This document shows positions 1 through 9,999 of a DNA stretch of 64,000 bases, piece after piece. The stretch spans positions 248,001 to 312,000 of the forward strand of contig JAJEKV010000294.1 in assembly GCA_021234155.1 (NCBI GenBank), given 5' to 3'. Below the pieces are notes generated by a model. It had not been told where the DNA came from. It did not search any database and saw only the letters and a list, made by a program, of their open reading frames with translations. Every line of letters starts with the position of its first letter. Position 1 is the stretch's first letter. This DNA comes from Isoetes taiwanensis (taxonomy: Eukaryota > Streptophyta > Lycopodiopsida > Isoetales > Isoetaceae). Position numbers and translations under genes: made by a program.

Positions 1-1115
1 ACTCAATGCGTCATTTGGATTAGTAGGCAAATATATGTGCGCATATGTCCATAGAGGTTGGAGATGCTACTATTGTTATTTGTAAGCATTCTTTATGTAA
101 TATTTTGCAATAAAGTTGCAAATAGATTGCATTATAGAAAGATGTTAAAAGATGTTCATGGTCATGGCCTTGTAGTGAAATAGAATTATTGGGATTGCAT
201 TATAATGTGATTGCTTTATTGAGATGCATAGGTAGAAAATTTTGAGAGTGCAGTTCAAGGTTTATCAGAACACCATCATTTGCCTATAAGGTACCATTAT
301 TGTAGCAACACGTGTATTGGTGAAAGGTTGAGTGCATAAAACATAATTTCTTATTTATACTTAACATATACAATATACAATAATGAGGAAACAGAAATTT
401 TAATATGTAGGAGCACATGTTGAGTGCCATAAAGCACATCATCTTCCACCATAGTTGATAGTTAGTTGGTAGAATACATAGAAGCATCATTTTAGAAAAC
501 CATGAAATCTGCCAGATGTTCAAATAGGCCGAAGGTGTCTAACAGCTTACATGAAGATGCAAATCAAGATCCTCAAAAGGATTGATGAATAAATAACTTC
601 TACTGGTCCTAGTTCTTTGATATGATGTGGTACGTATCTCACAACATGCCAAAGTCTTCTTGAATCTTGTTTGAGGCATAGTCTAATGTGGTAACTGGGT
701 TATATATAACGGCTGTAACTGCAAAGCCACAATAACTATTTTGTGGAGGAATTGTTATTTATATAAACATATGAAATAGAACTCTTGCCCCTAGCAACAT
801 ATGTCTGATCTATTTTCACCATTGCTTAAATTGATCAATCACAGCCATATATAGTTTGTGTGCATCTTATGCTTCACTATCATTAAAAAATCACAATCTG
901 GAAAGCTATTTGAAATAATGAGCAAGACACTACAAATATATTCAATCCGCTTTCAATACCAATGACTTATCCTAGATTCATTTAATTTACCAATGTGTTT
1001 CTTTTCTAATTGAAGGCCATGTCTCAACAATAAAAAATGTTTCATTCTGCAGTCTACATGAATTTGGAGTGGAAGTATGATTTCATTCTGCCCTTTCAAG
1101 ATATTAAATTGGTGG
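1..1115. other. AT-rich stretch without recognisable gene
   Basis: All six frames are broken by frequent stops and no protein-like segment longer than about 80 residues reads as a known family. No hairpin of the Helitron type, no long direct repeat and no tRNA-like fold was seen. I regard it as decayed intergenic or intronic sequence. Confidence 0.5.
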
Positions 1116-1418
1116 TTATTTTAAAAATGGGTAGAAAGAGAATGGATATAATCTCCTAACCTCACTTCCTTCATCTGCAGTAAGTTGTGCTCGGTAACAC
1201 AAAGCGAAGCCCCAGTTATATAGAGGACGTGCACCTTGCCTATCAACTGATAATGCCATTCTATATTTTCTACTTGCACCTATTGAGAGCCCTTCACACT
1301 CTTTCTGAAGCTTCCTGAAATGCTTCCTTGAGAGCAATCCTCTCCACATCTTCAATTTCCCATTTATCTCCTTAATTGAATCACTATCAGGTGCAGAAAT
1401 TGCGTTAGATGGAAGCAC
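1116..1418 (-). pseudogene. TPR-like protein fragment (tentative)
   Basis: A 100-residue leftward frame contains the segment ARPLYNWGFALCYRAQL, which has the small/aromatic spacing of a tetratricopeptide helix pair (W, G, A, A positions) and resembles plant TPR proteins with an 'ALYNWG-A--RA' repeat. Upstream residues are rich in K, R and S and do not read as a repeat. Only one TPR is visible, far fewer than a functional TPR domain needs, and no flanking exon was found. It lies on the same strand as the methyltransferase fragment about 500 bases to its right, but nothing shows they were one gene. A chance frame cannot be excluded. Confidence 0.3.
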
Positions 1419-1941
1419 CTACTCAAAAGACCATCCAACAACCAACACAATAGTTTGAACTGTCAAAGAAAGAAAATTATGATTTCCTAGCTGCAATGAA
1501 TATAGCCTTTATATCATAGCCACAATATTCCTTTATAAAAATTGGAAACTTGAAAAAAACAGACAAAATAGGGAGCAAAATAGCATTCGAAATACCCCCA
1601 AAAAAGCAACATGTTTTAAGCCTTTTCATTTTTTAAAGAGGGCAAAAAAAAAAATGCTTGTTTTGAGGAGAGAGACAATGAATTTGAAAACTCAATAAGT
1701 ATTTATTGTTGAAAATAGAAGGAAATATAGTTTGTCTTTTTGCAAGCTTAATATAAGTACTAAGAAAATCAAACATAGGAAAGACAAAAGAGTGTGAAAT
1801 CATGGAGCAAGAAAGAGTTGTTCTAATTAAGCATTGTTGAAGAGACAAAGCTTTCATTTTAAAAATCATCATCAAAATATATTATAATACTTAGCACATA
1901 GTTTACAATGAAAGTTAGTTTATAATCCTGACTGTATAAAT
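1419..1941. other. AT-rich spacer, nothing recognised
   Basis: About 520 bases with several A runs and no coherent reading frame. It separates the TPR-like piece from the methyltransferase stop codon at 1942 and could hold the 3' untranslated region of the latter. Confidence 0.4.
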
Positions 1942-2569
1942 TTATACAATAGGTGGAGGAGGTGGGTCTTCCCAGCCCACAGAACTCTCGTACCCCTTAG
2001 GATCTGGCTCTTGCGAGGGTACAATAGCAGAGACGCCTGCTTCTGATTCCAATGCCACAGGTACAGGCGATTTCTCGGGCTCAGGCACAACAGGCTCCAG
2101 GTCGACAAACTCCACCTCCTCATCTCTTCTTCCCGTAAGGGGAGGCTGGATTTCTGTGTATGTGCCTTTAACATCGCCAGCACCGTTCTTTGCTCCCAGT
2201 TCCTCGTTTTCATCAGGAAAGGATTCATAGGAGCTTATTCTGGTCCTGATGAAGCTTATTTTATCCGGGTCTATGTCGACAGAGACAACATTGCGCCCCT
2301 GCTTAAGGGCGCAAACTGCTGTGGTACCTGAGCCAGAAAAGGCATCCAAAATCCAGTCTCCCGGGCGAGAAAACCACTGTATTAAATTATTAATTAGCCT
2401 ATGTGGCTTTTGGTAATGGGATACCACAGCGCCTTGTCGTTGTGGGTCTCTTAATTTCTGCAAAACAGCCGGAAACTGAAAAGCGTTGCAAGGAGGAGTC
2501 TTCTCATTCTGCGTGTTAAAATGAACCATGGTTTTTTTGGCGTCCACGTTGTAAAAACCTATATGGAAA
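1942..2569 (-). pseudogene. C-terminal part of an N4/N6 amino-DNA methyltransferase
   Basis: The frame runs leftward from the Helitron junction at 2569/2570 to a stop at 1942, about 209 codons. It contains an AdoMet-binding motif I, WILDAFSGSGTTAVCAL, followed by GRNVVSVDIDPDKI, the acidic motif II of the N4-cytosine/N6-adenine methyltransferase fold (bacterial N6_N4_Mtase type). HRLINNLIQWFSRPGDW before it is the helix that usually precedes motif I in this class. The tail is acidic and proline rich and ends in five prolines. The catalytic (D/S/N)PP(Y/F) motif IV is not present, so it must lie in the missing N-terminal part. The frame continues into Helitron sequence, showing that the insertion cut the gene. 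Sequence shows the motifs; activity on DNA is family knowledge; the substrate base is unknown. Confidence 0.7.
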
Positions 2570-2598
2570 CTAGTAATGGTGCCCAGCGTTGCTGGGCA
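2570..2598 (-). mobile_element. Helitron 3' terminus, 5' partner not found
   Basis: On the minus strand the sequence is a 17-base hairpin GCCCAGCAACGCTGGGC, eight bases, then CTAG ending at 2570 and a host T at 2569. This is the same terminus as the complete elements elsewhere in the window. The element must extend rightward, so the LRR debris from about 2.6 kb on is probably cargo. I could not find a matching 5' end (TTATAATATAAGA then T on the plus strand) before the copia fossil; it may have been lost. Confidence 0.72.
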
Positions 2599-2629
2599 TA
2601 AGTCCAGAGCTTGCGAATGTTTCGGCCAC

Positions 2630-3130
2630 AATGAAAAGCGTGCATCCTAATCTAGTAAACTTAGAGGGTCTAGATTTGAGCTCCAATATCCTTACAGGAT
2701 CAATTCCATCCGGGCTTGGCAGCCTTCCAAGGCTAAACACACTCACATTGGCTCATAACAGTCTATCAGGTTCCCTGCCAAGGATTACATCCCCTTTGAT
2801 TCACCTTGATCTTCAAAAAGAATGCTCTAAGTGGTGACACCCTGCGATTGCCATATACATTAGAGTATCTCTCTTGCCGGGAATTCTTTCTCATGCTCTT
2901 TGGGACGTAAGTGGCCTCAATGCCTTTAACCTTCTAGATTTGAGCTTCAATGAATTTCTTTGGAAGCATTCCATCGGATATTCGACTTCAAATTGACTGC
3001 TGTCGCAGAGGAATAAGCTTTGAGGACCGATGATTCCACCATGCGGTGAGCCATTGTGAACATTGATCTAAGTTATAACACACTTTCCGACAGCCTTCAC
3101 CCCTCTGCTTTCTTATGCTTAGAAGTTGTT
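2630..3130 (+). pseudogene. Leucine-rich repeat receptor-like fragment
   Basis: Rightward frames show successive plant extracellular LRRs: LVNLEGLDLSSNILTGSIPS, then LPRLNTLTLAHNSLSGSLP, and farther on FNLLDLSFNEF and NIDLSYNTLSDSL. The consensus LxxLxLxxNxLxGxIP is that of LRR receptor kinases and receptor-like proteins at the plasma membrane. The first two repeats are in one frame; the frame is lost near 2825 and later repeats fall in other frames, so several indels have accumulated. No signal peptide, transmembrane segment or kinase is present. It starts about 30 bases inside the Helitron terminus at 2570 and lies on the opposite strand to that element, which fits capture of a gene fragment. 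Confidence 0.65.
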
Positions 3131-5104
3131 TCTTAACAACTAACAGAGTTTCATTGGTCGGTGCCTCAAGAGTTTGTGGACATGATGGTTTTTGGTGATC
3201 TTGATTACAGTGATTTGCAAAGACAACTATTTGGGATCCTCAAGATGGGGGCTGACCTTCCTCTTCCTACCACTTGCACTTTTTGTATGGCCAGTAAAAT
3301 TGCCCTGAACCCTCCTATGCAATCTGCATTCTCTACTAATGTTGGCAAGCAATCCTCCGGACCCATTATCGAGTGTAATAGTGCCAAAGCCTGAATGGCC
3401 TTGAGATTGCCGCTGTGGGGGGTAAGAGATGATGGAAAAATGCATTTTGACCGCAGAATAGATGCATATCCGGATGTGTTAAATTCATGCGATCTTGTGT
3501 TAAAATCATGTGTATCTTGCGTGTCCGCTATATAGCCGATATAAGATTTGCTATGGAAGCCTCTAGTACAAGCGAAAGGAAGACTACTACACCTACAAAG
3601 CTTTGGATCATACTCTAGCATAAGTTTTTGCAAGTTGTACATGATGGAATCACGTTTGAAGTTTGCAAAATCAATTTGCAAAAATAATAGAAGGTCAGCA
3701 TTGGGCAGATCGTTCTTCTTGAAGACTCGCTTCAAGAAGTACGCTTCACCACAATCTTGATCAGCTTGATACAAAGCCAAAAAATCATGGTCGCAGAGAT
3801 CCCACGTTTCTACAGCCATGTATTTTACAATCAACCATGCATCTTCCCAGGGACTTTTCAAGAAGTACACTTCAGAACAATATTGATGAGGTTGATACAT
3901 CATTTTAGAGAAAATGAAATTTATAAGGGTTTGAGAGGAATGTACTTACATGTTAAGGGATTCAAAGGTTCTGAAGCCTTTGGGTAGAAATAATGACCGC
4001 AGAGATCCTAAGTCTCTATAAAAGATAAGACGATGGCGAGGCTGAACATGCAAAATAAAGAGAGTTCTAGCACAGATAAAGAATAACTTCTATTCCTAAT
4101 AAAGAAATTCTACTAATAGTAGAAAATGATCAAATATGCAGATAAATTATCTGAAATGTTGTTGTGTCGGTTGGGATTTCCACATGTGGTGGTAGTTCTT
4201 CAACACATAGCTTGGCACACTTAAAACGTGGAAAATAGCTGCCTTTGTTGTTGCAAGATGTTTGGAAGAAAGATGGACATAAAGAACACATCTCAGAAGG
4301 AAAAAATAAGCAATACCTAGAGTTTGAAGTTTTGTCACACATACGCAGCCATATTCTGGCCCGAACCTGCAAAATATAGGGCCAAATCATTGTAGTGAAA
4401 GATAAACAGAATGATCAAAACATATTTGCAAAATTAAAACCCTGAATACGCCATTTTGGAATCAAAAGCGAGAAAAAAATGAGCCATGCATTGCAGTAAA
4501 TCCTCCAAAGCTCTCATGCATAGGTAGACAAACCATTGACAACAAATTCGGCCTCCTCACTTCATCATATTTCCTCAAGCATTAGATTAACATAGTAGCA
4601 ATCTAATCTATGGCAGTCATGACAGGCATCTTGCAAAAACCAGCTTCGAGGCGACCAAAAAGGATAGATGCAAAGAGAGCAAAAATTCATTATAGAGGAG
4701 CAGACCTAGTTAAAATAATCTTGCCCTTCAAAACTCAGACTTTAAAAGAGGGCAAATTCGACCGTTACATAATCCTTCAACAACAAATCTGTTATTGAGA
4801 ACGAAACCGAAATTCAAGAGCTCCTCAAATGCCACAAACCTATTTGCAAGAAGAAGCAAGCATCATATACAAAGCTTTCACGTCTCTGCTTGGAGATTAG
4901 ATGGGGCTATTCATCGTGGCATACGCATGCCGGATTGGAAGGGGCGAAAAAGGGGCGAAATTGAAACCCCAAAGCAATTTTCCCGATTTTTGGCATATCG
5001 GAATTATTTTCCGGCCGCCAAAACCCTCGAAATCTTAGGAAATCAAGGTAAAAAAAAAATCTAAAAAGTTTTTGGGGTGCCGGAAAAACCAAATTTAAAC
5101 AATA
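3131..5104. other. Unrecognised region with one internally repetitive frame
   Basis: A leftward frame at 3205-3903 (232 codons) contains a duplicated phrase, EVYFLKSPWEDAW and EAYFLKRVFKK, about 45 residues apart, suggesting an old internal repeat, but I do not recognise the family. A shorter leftward frame at 4130-4390 is Cys-rich and equally unknown. The rest, including 4400-5104, is AT-rich without coherent coding. It may be Helitron cargo continuing from 2570. Confidence 0.3.
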
Positions 5105-5400
5105 GATGCCACTCGACTCCTACCAGATTTCTAACCCAAGGCAATAATGCATGATTCCAAGTTCAGTGATTTCAAACTGTTGTGCTAGCATCTCCTTACT
5201 ATGTGCAATTAACTGTGATGCATCTTCCGTGAAGACCATGTCATCAACATATAGCAAGATCAAAGTTAGGCTGAGCAGAATGCATGGCTACATCTGCTTC
5301 ACTAAGAGAGAGAGTCTAGTTACGAAATTTTCTATCACAGATTGGATATTGAGATCCCACTGTCGTATTCAGTCACAACGGGAGCATCATAGCTTTGACT
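5105..5400 (-). mobile_element. Ty1/copia reverse-transcriptase fossil
   Basis: The leftward translation shows the copia reverse-transcriptase core, LILLYVDDMVF, followed at the expected spacing by FEITELGIMHYCLGLEI, the segment that follows YVDD in this superfamily. Only a few hundred bases are left, with no visible LTR, and the copy is clearly broken and old. It sits just left of the Helitron stack; the sequence flanking the stack on both sides may belong to the same element. Confidence 0.65.
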
Positions 5401-5834
5401 AAAAATCCAGTGCATCATTGAAGATCAAAACATATCTCCATTCATCATGGCTCTAGAAACAAGTATCTGAATGGCTCTAGAAACAAGTATCTGAATGTTA
5501 ATTGACCTGGAAGTACGTTTGTAGTCTCTCTCAATCCATGAAACCGTATAATTTACTCAAACTGCAATGAGATATTTAACCTGGCCTCTTCAACAAGATA
5601 TTTAATTTCTAATTTCGTCCAAAAACATTCCTATGAGAATTATAAACAAAACTACACAACAAATTAAAGACAAATATCTTAGCAAGAAATGTTATGCAAA
5701 GTGCACTGTAAGTCACTTTCCAACAAGATCAGACAAATTCCATTGGTCATTCTGCATTCCTTTATACAGTAGACATGCAACAATGATCGCCCACCTTCCA
5801 AAGAAAATCCACTGGCTATGTGCTCAACACATTA
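5401..5834. repeat. Flank of the Helitron stack with a 24-bp tandem duplication
   Basis: The unit atggctctagaaacaagtat plus ctga occurs twice in tandem at 5447-5470 and 5471-5494. The remainder has no recognisable coding sequence. Base 5834 is the A that precedes the first Helitron; its partner T is at 19975. Confidence 0.6.
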
Positions 5835-7803
5835 CTAGTAATGGTACCCAGCCTTGCTGGGCATAAATTAGGAACCTTTAATTTCTTTCTTTTTTTATTC
5901 TCCCTTTTTTTTTTCTAACCCCGTTCTCCCTCCCTTTGCCTTCCCTTTCCCCTTTCCCTTTTTTTCTCTCTTTTTCTTATCAGCTTTTTCCCTTCCTTTT
6001 TATCTTTCCCCGCTCTTCCCATTTTTCCACTACTCTCTTTCCCTTTCCTTTTCCCCTTCCTCTTCCTTTTCCTTTTCCTTTTCTCTTTCCCGTTTCTCAT
6101 GCATTTTTTTCGTTCTCTTTTGCTTACCTTTTCATGTGCCCTTTTCTTCCTTTCCCCACCCTCTTCCTCTTGATCACGTGCCCTTTTCCCCATCTCTTTT
6201 CCCATTTCTCTCTCCTCTTTTCCTCATGCTCTTTTTGCTTTCCCTTCTCCTTTTTCCGCTTCCCTTTTCCTTTCAACTTTCCATTCCCTTTTCATACTTT
6301 CCCCACCCTTTTGCTTTGCGATGTTCCCTTTTTCCCTTTCCTTTCTCTTTCCCCTTCCTTTACATTTTTCCTTTCCCGTTCCCTTTCGCTTTTCATATGC
6401 CTCTTTCCATTCCCTTTTCTCAACCTTTTTTATGTACCCTTTTTCCTTCTTTCCCCATCTTCTTCCCCCTTTTCCCCTTTCCACTTTCTCCTTTCTTGTT
6501 TCTTTTTTCTTTTCCCTTTCCCATACTCTTTTTCCCTTTCTTTCTTCTATTTCCTCACCCTTTCCCTCTTCCCTTTTTTCTCGTGCCCTTTTCTCCTTCC
6601 TCTTTTCCTATTCCTTGCTCCCTACCCTTTGTCTATTCTAATTCCCCCCCACCTTTTTCCTCATTTTTCCATCCCTTTCTCTTTTCCCCTTTTTTCACGC
6701 CATTTCATTTTTTCTCTTTTTCTCGATTCCCTTTTCCCAAGTTCTCTTTTCCCTTTTCCCCTCTCTTTTCCTTTTTACTTTTCTTTTCCCATAGACTTTG
6801 CAACCTTTTCTTATTTTCCCTTACCTTTTCTCCTTTTCTCACCTTTACTTCTTACCCTTCTCATGATTGCTCTTTTGGTTCCCTTTCCCCTCGCCTATTC
6901 TATTCCTTTTTCTATTTTCTTTTATCTTTCCATTTTCCTTTTCTCCTTCTCTTTCTTTTTCCTCTTACCTTTCCTTTATTCCTTTTTCCTTTTCTTTTTT
7001 TTTCCTTTTTCCCTTTCATCGTTTTTTCCTTTTCCCTTCTCCTCTTCCTTTTCCCCTTTTCCTTTTCCCTTTTTCATCGTTTTTTTCCTTTTCCCCTTCC
7101 CTCTTCCTTTTCCCTTTCATCGTTTTTTCCTTTTCCCTTCCCCTCTTCCTTTTTCCCTTTTCCCTTTTTCCCTTTCATCGTTTTTCCTTTTCCTTTTCCT
7201 TTTTCCTTTTCCCTTTTCCCTTTTCCCTTTTTCCCTTTCATCGTTTTCCTTTTCCTTCCCTTTTCCTTTTCCCTTTTCCCTTTTCCCTTTCATCGTTTTT
7301 CCTTTTCCCTTCCCCTTTTCCGTTTCCCTTTTCCCTTTTCCCTTTCATTCTTTTTCCTTTTCCGTCCCCTTTTCCTTTTCCCTTTTCCCTTTTCCCTTTT
7401 AGTTTTCATTTTCCTTTTTTAGTTTTCCCTTTTCCCTTTCATATTTTTTTTTTTTCCTTCCCCTTTTCCTTTTCCCTTTTCCTTTCATAGTTTTCCCTTT
7501 TCCTTTCATCGTTTTCCCTTTTCCCTTCCCTTTTCCATTTCCCTTTTTCCCTTTCATCGCTTTTTCCTTTTCCCTTTCCCTTTCCTTCCCCCTTCCCCTT
7601 TTCCCTTTTCCCTTTTCCCTTTTCCCTTTTCCCTTTTCCTTTTCCTTTTCCTTTTCCTTTTTCCTTTTCCCTTTCATATTGAAGCCATAGTCAAGATGAA
7701 ATTTTAGTTGAAGACACGCACACATCATCTCCACCATTGGTCGATCAAATCCTCGACCGTCCGATTTAGGGTGCGGTCCATTACACAACATTATAATATA
7801 AGA
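5835..7803 (-). mobile_element. Helitron, purine-rich family A, copy 1
   Basis: The 3' end is on the left: CTAG at 5835-5838, then the hairpin variant GCCCAGCAAGGCTGGGT read on the minus strand. The 5' end is on the right at 7791-7803 as TTATAATATAAGA, the complement of TCTTATATTATAA. Between them, about 1.8 kb is almost pure C/T on the plus strand (A/G on the element's sense strand). The 5' 90 bases match 37536-37630 nearly base for base and include a block reading ccgatttagggtgcggtcc. No transposase is encoded, so it is non-autonomous; RepHel would have acted in trans. Very long Phe/Ser/Pro frames across it are a by-product of base composition, not genes. Confidence 0.88.
7010..7580 (-). 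repeat. Minisatellite inside family A Helitron
   Basis: Within the pyrimidine tract, a phrase CCCTTTCATCGTTTTTCC returns roughly every 40-65 bases (for example near 7015, 7070, 7115, 7175, 7235 and 7290), separated by CCCTTTTCC runs of variable length. The same array in the opposite orientation is in the copy at 37536-39550. Confidence 0.7.
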
Positions 7804-8476
7804 CTAGTAATGGTGCCCAGCGTTGCTGGGCAAACGTTGGAAACCTATCAACGGTACGTTGTCTTTATAGACATGAGGTCTTTTCTAACATATGCAAACT
7901 TATTAAAGATTTGCTATGACTAAATGCATGCTAAAGCAAAAAGAGCATAAGGAGGTATGTCTTTATGTACATATAGCAACGATGCCTAGCAAAAAAACCT
8001 AAAAGGTGAGATAAGTCAGTGTAGTTAGCATTGGGCGTGGTAGTTTTGTGTGCATTCTACTTTAGATGGTTGAGAACTATGTGTATGTTCCCAAATGTCT
8101 AAATTTATACTTTAGCATATGAATTGTATGTTATCTATGGAATGCAATTGTGTTTTTTATATGTCTTGTTTCCCTTTCATATTGAAGAAGTTTAATGGCC
8201 GTGATAAGATGATTGAGAAAGAAGTTATTAATGAGTTGTAGAGGTCATTTAAGAAATTCATAGATTGAATTGTGGCTTCTTTTTGCTCTTATGGCAGAGT
8301 TGTTCAAACATTATCTCACATGGTATTATCTGTTGTTCAATAGAGTCCCCTTAGCAAGTTGGAGCATTCTTACGGGTAAGAAAGTACTGCCAATCTCAAT
8401 CTCAAATCTTTCAACATGTAATCGGGTATTATTTTGTTCAATAGGGTCCTCTTAGCAAGTTGGAAAATATCAATGG

Positions 8477-8504
8477 AGCTTAGTGTGAAATGAAATTTCA
8501 CACT
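8477..8504. repeat. Palindrome
   Basis: The sequence tagtgtgaaat gaa atttcacacta forms an 11-bp perfect stem with a three-base loop, followed by a further partial copy of the right arm. It lies inside the outer Helitron and has no clear role. Confidence 0.55.
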
Positions 8505-8712
8505 AAATTTCACACCTAATGCAACCGACAGGGCTCCAAAGAAGTAGCAAAAATTTGGGTAAAGGCTTCATTAGGATGAATGCTATCCCAATTATTTGCA
8601 GATATGGGGCAGCGAATGCTGTATTTGAAGTTAGAATTGTTTCCAGATTGCATTGTAAACTTGAAATTGTAATTATCTCTAATGCCATAGCATCTAATTC
8701 AATAAATTTGCA

Positions 8713-9492
8713 CTTGACATCCCTACAGATACTTAATGAGAATGGCTTAAAGAGCACATGAATAGTTGTTGAAGACAACCGCTAAGTATGAACACCATAA
8801 CTGTAGGTTTGTTAAGAACTTCGTTAAGTGTCAATACCATAATCTGTAGGCTTGTCTTTACCTAGCTTAGTGTGAAAAGTATTATGTGTTCTTAACACAA
8901 AAATTATAGGGCACTACCATTTGTCATATTGAACCCAAAAAGCCTATCATTATAGGCATTTCCTCGATTAAAATTACATATAAACCTCGCTAGATTATTT
9001 CACATCCGCAAAAACATCTTTATCAAAAGAATAAAATAAAGCAAAGATGGGGATTTAAGAGTACCTCCATTTGCATGTGCTTGTTGGACATATGGGTAAC
9101 TTTCGTGATCTAAAGCTTGAGCTCCATTTAAAATGTACATAAAAAGCTAAAGACTCCTTTATGGACCGAGAGTGATTAAAAAATGAGGGCTTAAAATAAA
9201 TCTAAAGCTCACCATAAACCAAGGAATCTAAGCTTTTTTCTACCAATCAAGTGCTCCATCTTTAAGAAAATTACATAGGCATTTGATAATCTTTGGGGTG
9301 TATAGCTCAATGAATAGCCCCGAGCCTAATGTTGGCTCACGCTAGTCCGCATAAAGCGGATCAACTTTTTGAAACTTCTAATTGAGTTGCCATTTGAAGA
9401 GCTCCCATGACTTGACATCCTGTAGATACTTAATGAGAATGGCTTAATGAGCTCATGAGCGGTTGTTGAAGATAAGCGCTAAGTATGAACAA
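8713..9492. repeat. Pair of about 80-bp direct repeats
   Basis: Segment 8713-8791 (beginning cttgacatccctacagatac and ending taagtatgaaca) recurs at 9412-9492 with a handful of differences. The second copy directly abuts the ALG2 exon, so the repeat probably comprises intron sequence of the captured gene that was duplicated inside the Helitron. Confidence 0.65.
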
Positions 9493-9582
9493 TGCTCTCC
9501 TTTGGACCACCGCTATTGCATGCAATTATCGGCCTTCCCCTGCCGCCATTTCTTCAAATGGAACAATGCCAAAGTGCTCATC
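9491..9582 (-). pseudogene. ALG2: ALG2-like mannosyltransferase exon fragment
   Basis: The leftward translation reads DEHFGIVPFEEMAAG and, in the next frame, PIIACNSGGPKESIV. This matches the donor-binding EX7E-type motif of GT4 glycosyltransferases, specifically ALG2 (EHFGIVPLEAMA...PVIACNSGGPVETV), which adds the second and third mannoses to the dolichol-linked oligosaccharide on the cytosolic ER face. The exon starts after a good acceptor (ttggcag at 9583-9589) and is about 90 bases long. A frameshift lies between the two halves near 9535, so it cannot encode the enzyme. Intron sequence is kept, so capture was at the DNA level. It is on the sense strand of the outer Helitron, where a transcript from the element could include it. 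Confidence 0.75.
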
Positions 9583-9821
9583 CTGCCAACAACAATGTAA
9601 CTCTTGTAAGTATTTGATCAGATCTGCACTTTTTAGTCTATAGCAATATGTTCCGTATTATCATTTGGCTTAAACTTAAGAAATGTAATTATTTTGTTCT
9701 AAAAATGGACATAACAATAGAAGAATAACAATAGAAACCTCTGATGCAATCAATCTACGTATCAGATGCCATATTACTTATCCTGCAATTGTCTTGTACA
9801 TCGTGAAAAACTAAGAGTAAA

Positions 9822-9999
9822 GCAAACTACACCAGCAATATAGAAGAGGAGAAAGGGCAAATCAAGACACAAAAGAGGCAAACAAAAAGGCTATAGTAGC
9901 ATTGGTAGGAGCAAACTACACCAGCAATATAGAAGAGGAGAAAGGGCAAATCAAGACACAAAAGGCAAACAAAAAGGCTATAGTAGCATTGGTAGGAGC
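9822..9999. repeat. 89-bp tandem duplication
   Basis: A unit beginning gcaaactacaccagcaatat is present at 9822-9910 and again at 9911-9999, differing by a two-base indel. It lies in non-coding sequence of the outer Helitron. Confidence 0.8.

Noticed and set aside
5936-7422. Open frames of up to 488 codons rich in Phe, Ser, Pro and Leu (also at 14.8-16.6, 17.0-18.6, 22.5-23.4, 29.7-31.0 and 37.6-39.2 kb)
   Set aside because: They arise because C/T-only DNA cannot form stop codons. Several overlap in all three frames and the composition is purely that of the tract.
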